From Verrucomicrobiota bacterium (GTDB lineage Bacteria > Verrucomicrobiota > Verrucomicrobiia > Limisphaerales > J093), in assembly GCA_029907285.1 (NCBI GenBank), contig JARYMD010000163.1:1-9364 (forward strand): 9,364 nt of DNA. Reading direction: 5' to 3'. The position numbers and the translations under genes are program-made. This document shows positions 6,232-9,364 of this stretch, in pieces. The number at the start of each line of letters is the position of its first letter. Position 1 is the first letter of the stretch. Below the pieces are notes generated by a model. The model searched no databases, was not told the origin of the DNA, and worked only from the letters and a program-made list of their open reading frames with translations.

Positions 6232-6233
6232 TC

Positions 6234-9074
6234 ATGAACAGCCATCAAGACCGATTCGGGATTGTGCGGGAATTCGATGCGGGCGACGGCAAGGCGCGGC
6301 GATATTATTCATTGCCAGCCCTCGAGAAAACCGGCGCCGGCGTCGTTTCGCGGCTGCCGGTTTCGCTGCGTCTTGTTCTGGAATCGGTGGTACGGAACGT
6401 CGATGGAGTCCGTGTCAAGGAACAGAATGCTTTGGAGCTTGCAGGGTGGAAGCCGAAAGCGGCGAGGGCTTCGGAGATACCGTTCGTGCCGGCCCGGGTT
6501 CTCCTGCAGGATTTCACGGGCGTTCCGTTGCTTGTTGATCTGGCGGCGATGCGGTCTGCTGTTGCCCGGATGGGGTTTAATCCGAGGCTGATCGAGCCTT
6601 TGGTTCCTGTTGATTTGGTTGTGGATCATTCGGTGCAGGTGGATTTTGCGGGCAGGCCGGATGCGTTCCGGATTAACCTCGAAATGGAGTTCATGCGGAA
6701 CCGCGAACGGTACGAGTTCCTGAAATGGGGCACACAGGCCTTCCAAGGGTTCCGGGTCATACCGCCGGGAATTGGGATTGTGCATCAGGTGAATCTCGAG
6801 TTTCTCGCCAAAGGCGTGCTGCAGTCCGATGACGTTTGCTACCCGGACACTTTGGTGGGAACCGATTCGCACACGACGATGATCAACGGGCTGGGGATTG
6901 TCGGATGGGGTGTGGGCGGCATCGAAGCCGAGGCTGGAATGCTGGGGTTGCCGGTGTCAATACTGACGCCCGACGTTGTGGGGGTGCATTTGACAGGCAA
7001 GCTGCGGGAAGGCGTGACCGCCACCGACGCTGCTCTTGCGATCACGCAACTTTTGCGCAAAGCAGGTGTGGTGGGAAAATTCGTCGAGTTTTACGGTGAA
7101 GGCGCTGCTGCGCTGCCGGTGGTCGATCGGGCCACAATAGCCAACATGGCACCCGAGTACGGCGGAACGCTTGGGTTTTTCCCGATCGACGATGAATGTG
7201 CGAAGTACCTGCGTGCAACAGGCAGGTCAGATGCTCACGTGCGTGTCTATGAGGCTTATTACAAGGCCCAGGGATTGTGGGGGATGCCGCGGCCGGGCGA
7301 AATTGATTACTCGGCAAACGTCGATTTTGACCTTGCCAAGGTCGAGCCATCGGTTGCAGGCCCGAAACGTCCTCAAGACCGTATCGGCTTGTCTGAACTG
7401 AAATCACAGTTTCGCGAACTGCTGGCGAAACCAGTGTCTGATGGTGGGTACGGAAAAGCTGGTGAGACAGACAAGCAGGTGTTGCTGAAGAGCAGGGTCG
7501 GCGAGGAACACAGGGCAGAGTGGACAGTTGGCACACGGCGGGCCGATCTCACAGCCAGTGAGAGCGAGATGCGGGATCAACATCCCGCACCGGACAATGT
7601 TGTGGTAAGCCGCGAAGATTTGAAGGCCGAGTTGCGGCACGGGAGCATCGTGATAGCCGCAATCACGAGCTGCACCAACACTTCAAATCCGGGCCTAATG
7701 GTTGCTGCCGGTTTGGTTGCCAAAAAAGCGGTGGAACGCGGGTTGCGTGTCAATCCTGCTGTCAAGACTTCGCTGGCACCGGGTTCGCGTGTTGTGACCG
7801 AGTATCTGGAGAAGACCGGGCTGCAAAAGTACCTTGACGAACTTGGCTTTCATCTTGTCGGCTACGGTTGCACGACCTGCATTGGGAATTCGGGGCCGCT
7901 GGAAACGCATCTCGAACGCGCGGTTGTTCAGGAAGACCTTGTGGTGGCGTCTGTGCTGTCCGGCAACAGAAACTTTGAGGCGCGCGTTCATCCCACAGTC
8001 AAAGCGAACTTCCTGATGTCGCCACCGCTTGTTGTCGCTTTTGCGATCGCGGGCAGAGTGGACATCGATTTGAGCGCCGATCCGGTGGGGATGGACTCCT
8101 CGGGGCGCCCTGTGTTCTTGAAGGACTTGTGGCCATCCGCAGAAGAGATTGCCGAACTGCTGCCTGCCACGGCCCGGCCCGAGGTGTTCCGCAGCCTGTA
8201 CGGAAACATCCCATTGCAGAACCCGAAGTGGAATGAGATATCATCTGTCGCTGGCGATTGTTACTCGTGGGATGCGGCGAGCACTTATGTGCAAGAACCG
8301 CCGTTCTTCAACGAGTTCAAGCTCCAGCCAGGAACAATTGCCGAAATCAAAGGCGCGCGCGCACTGGCAATTTTCGGCGACAGTGTCACGACCGATCACA
8401 TTTCACCTGCCGGGGCGATCAAACCGAGTTCGCCGGCGGGTCAATACCTGATTTCTTGCGGTGTGCGGCCGGCCGGGTTCAACAGCTATGGTGCGCGCAG
8501 GGGCAACGACAAGGTCATGACACGCGGCACTTTCGCGAATGTGAGGATCAAGAACCTCATGCTCGGAGGCGAGGAAGGCGGTTACACATTGCTGCAGCCC
8601 GCGGGCCGTAAGATGACGATTTACGATGCAGCGATGGAGTACGGGCGGAGCGGCACGCCATTGATTGTGATTGCAGGCCATGAATACGGCACGGGCAGTT
8701 CACGTGACTGGGCAGCGAAAGGAACCGCGTTGTTGGGCGTGAAAGCCGTCGTTGCGCGAAGCTTCGAGCGGATTCACAGATCGAATCTCATTGGGATGGG
8801 TGTTTTGCCTCTGCAGTTCCGGGACGGCGATTCCGCTGAATCGCTCGGGCTCAACGGGACGGAGGCGCATGACATATTGGGCATGGGGCCGAACATTGTG
8901 CCGGGCCAGGAGATCGCGCTTGTAATACATCGCGCAAGCGGCGCCGCTGACAAAGTGACGGTCCGATGCCGATTGGATACCGAAATCGAGGTCGAGTACT
9001 ATCGTCATGGCGGCATTCTGCCTTATGTATTGCGCCAGGTTCTAACCCGGGAATCTCAACGGACAACAGCATAG
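6234..9074 (+). CDS. acnA: Aconitate hydratase, AcnA/IRP1 family
   Basis: This 946-residue enzyme interconverts citrate and isocitrate through cis-aconitate in the cytoplasmic TCA cycle, using a [4Fe-4S] cluster. The cluster ligands are C480 (in ITSCTNTSNP) and C546 and C549 (in GYGCTTCIGNSGP). The spacings of 66 and 3 are the same as in human IRP1 (437, 503, 506). Other family marks are GTDSHTTM with the catalytic Asp-His, PSVAGPKRPQDR, and, in the C-terminal swivelling domain, GDSVTTDHISPAG, FNSYGARRGND and GTGSSRDWAAKG. An in-frame TGA at 6225-6227 makes ATG 6234 the first possible start. The first cysteine lies about 43 residues later than in IRP1, mostly because of a hydrophilic insertion at about 390-465. 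The gene is intact with no frameshift. It is divergent from the kinase genes, and the next gene is separated by 181 bp, so it is probably monocistronic. Similar length and motifs argue against AcnB or isopropylmalate dehydratase. Confidence 0.98.
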   Translation: MNSHQDRFGIVREFDAGDGKARRYYSLPALEKTGAGVVSRLPVSLRLVLESVVRNVDGVRVKEQNALELAGWKPKAARASEIPFVPARVLLQDFTGVPLLVDLAAMRSAVARMGFNPRLIEPLVPVDLVVDHSVQVDFAGRPDAFRINLEMEFMRNRERYEFLKWGTQAFQGFRVIPPGIGIVHQVNLEFLAKGVLQSDDVCYPDTLVGTDSHTTMINGLGIVGWGVGGIEAEAGMLGLPVSILTPDVVGVHLTGKLREGVTATDAALAITQLLRKAGVVGKFVEFYGEGAAALPVVDRATIANMAPEYGGTLGFFPIDDECAKYLRATGRSDAHVRVYEAYYKAQGLWGMPRPGEIDYSANVDFDLAKVEPSVAGPKRPQDRIGLSELKSQFRELLAKPVSDGGYGKAGETDKQVLLKSRVGEEHRAEWTVGTRRADLTASESEMRDQHPAPDNVVVSREDLKAELRHGSIVIAAITSCTNTSNPGLMVAAGLVAKKAVERGLRVNPAVKTSLAPGSRVVTEYLEKTGLQKYLDELGFHLVGYGCTTCIGNSGPLETHLERAVVQEDLVVASVLSGNRNFEARVHPTVKANFLMSPPLVVAFAIAGRVDIDLSADPVGMDSSGRPVFLKDLWPSAEEIAELLPATARPEVFRSLYGNIPLQNPKWNEISSVAGDCYSWDAASTYVQEPPFFNEFKLQPGTIAEIKGARALAIFGDSVTTDHISPAGAIKPSSPAGQYLISCGVRPAGFNSYGARRGNDKVMTRGTFANVRIKNLMLGGEEGGYTLLQPAGRKMTIYDAAMEYGRSGTPLIVIAGHEYGTGSSRDWAAKGTALLGVKAVVARSFERIHRSNLIGMGVLPLQFRDGDSAESLGLNGTEAHDILGMGPNIVPGQEIALVIHRASGAADKVTVRCRLDTEIEVEYYRHGGILPYVLRQVLTRESQRTTA

Positions 9075-9155
9075 CCCGGGAACCTCGCCGGATTCAAAGC
9101 ATCGATGTGTCCGGGGCAAGTGGGCTCGTCAAATCCCAGGGTCAGGGAACCGAGA

Positions 9156-9171
9156 GCCTGGCTTCCCAGGC
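9156..9171. repeat. Hairpin GCCTGG-CTTC-CCAGGC after acnA
   Basis: A perfect 6-bp stem with a four-base loop starts 82 bases after the acnA stop. No T-run follows on the plus strand, so it is at best a weak or Rho-assisted terminator. The remainder of 9075-9255 shows nothing recognisable. Confidence 0.35.
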
Positions 9172-9255
9172 GCGTGCGGCACGCTTTGCACGTCCGGAGC
9201 GGTGAGGCAGGTGTATTCTTGTCGCAATCCTGACACGGCGGTGTATGTTTCTTGC

Positions 9256-9364
9256 ATGAAGGCGCGAATTACGTATTTGCTGTTCGGCTGCGTTCTGACT
9301 CTGATCTCTGCCGGCTGCTGGACGAAAGCGCCGAGCGTGCCATTGCACGCAGCAGTTCAGCAAG
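9256..9364 (+). CDS. Start of a probable small lipoprotein (partial)
   Basis: The reading frame from ATG 9256 is open to the window end (36 residues seen). It starts MKARITYLLFG and has a hydrophobic stretch LLFGCVLTLISAG ending at C21, followed by WTKAPSV. A short positive n-region, a hydrophobic core and an SAGC box form a type II (lipoprotein) signal peptide, although the -3 residue is Ser rather than the preferred Leu. The protein would be lipidated on C21 and held at a membrane. GGCGGTG about a dozen bases upstream is a weak ribosome site. The mature protein lies outside the window, so its function cannot be inferred, and no link to aconitase is evident. Confidence 0.6.
   Translation, partial: MKARITYLLFGCVLTLISAGCWTKAPSVPLHAAVQQ

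Larger units (their letters stand above)
5971..6233. other. Divergent control region between truncated kinase and acnA
   Basis: No gene is firmly supported here. On the minus strand an open frame from ATG 6194 runs into the kinase region. Its start has a plausible ribosome site, AAGGA (6206-6202), seven bases away. Its 75 residues contain a weak receiver-like pattern (HRVRLCDSPHPDS, then VLIGSPG) but no acidic pair, and a leucine occupies the phospho-acceptor position. The last third overlaps the degraded repeat copy. I therefore treat it as probable non-coding or disrupted 5' gene sequence. The plus strand holds the acnA promoter candidate. Confidence 0.5.

Noticed and set aside
6309..6872. 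187-codon open frame antisense to acnA
   Set aside because: It lies wholly inside conserved aconitase coding sequence and has no recognisable features of its own.

Overview
The window reads as bacterial chromosome, most plausibly from a member of the Verrucomicrobiota (Pedosphaera-like). That guess rests on the style of the genes: a His-Asp-Leu-Asn-Asn type hybrid kinase with stacked PAS domains, a PolB-like exonuclease, and short intergenic inverted repeats built on GTTGAACG/GAACGC words. It is not proven by any marker gene.

Layout: (1) 51-770 (+), an intact DEDDy-type 3'-5' exonuclease related to the proofreading domain of family B polymerases. (2) 771-1167, a gene-free convergent spacer holding a roughly 112-bp inverted-repeat element (931-1042) with an inner perfect hairpin. 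(3) 1168-4768 (-), one very large soluble hybrid histidine kinase (REC-REC-coiled coil-4 PAS-kinase core-REC) that is 1200 residues long once two single-base homopolymer gaps are repaired. As written it is three overlapping open frames. (4) 4821-5970 (-), a second histidine kinase lying 52 bp upstream in the same direction. It also has a homopolymer frameshift, and its 5' end is damaged: the first half of its receiver domain is missing or unrecognisable, and the join falls at the edge of a second, partial copy of the repeat from region 2. (5) 5971-6233, a short divergent control region. (6) 6234-9074 (+), an intact aconitate hydratase of the AcnA/IRP1 family with all three Fe-S cysteines. (7) 9075-9255, a spacer with a weak hairpin. 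(8) 9256 to the window end (+), the start of a probable small lipoprotein.

The two kinases look like one signalling locus. The upstream protein supplies a classical kinase core, and the downstream one begins with two complete receivers, so a phosphorelay between them is possible. Neither carries a DNA-binding output domain, and no HPt domain is seen. Four anomalies sit in these two genes (three homopolymer frameshifts and one 5' truncation or repeat junction), plus a Gly-to-Arg change in an ATP-binding box, while the flanking exonuclease and aconitase genes are clean. Either the signalling locus is decaying or the assembly has homopolymer errors; the sequence alone cannot decide. I found no CRISPR array, tRNA, rRNA, complete insertion sequence or clearly new defence or biosynthetic system. 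The most unusual item is the dispersed repeat and its apparent junction with the second kinase gene.
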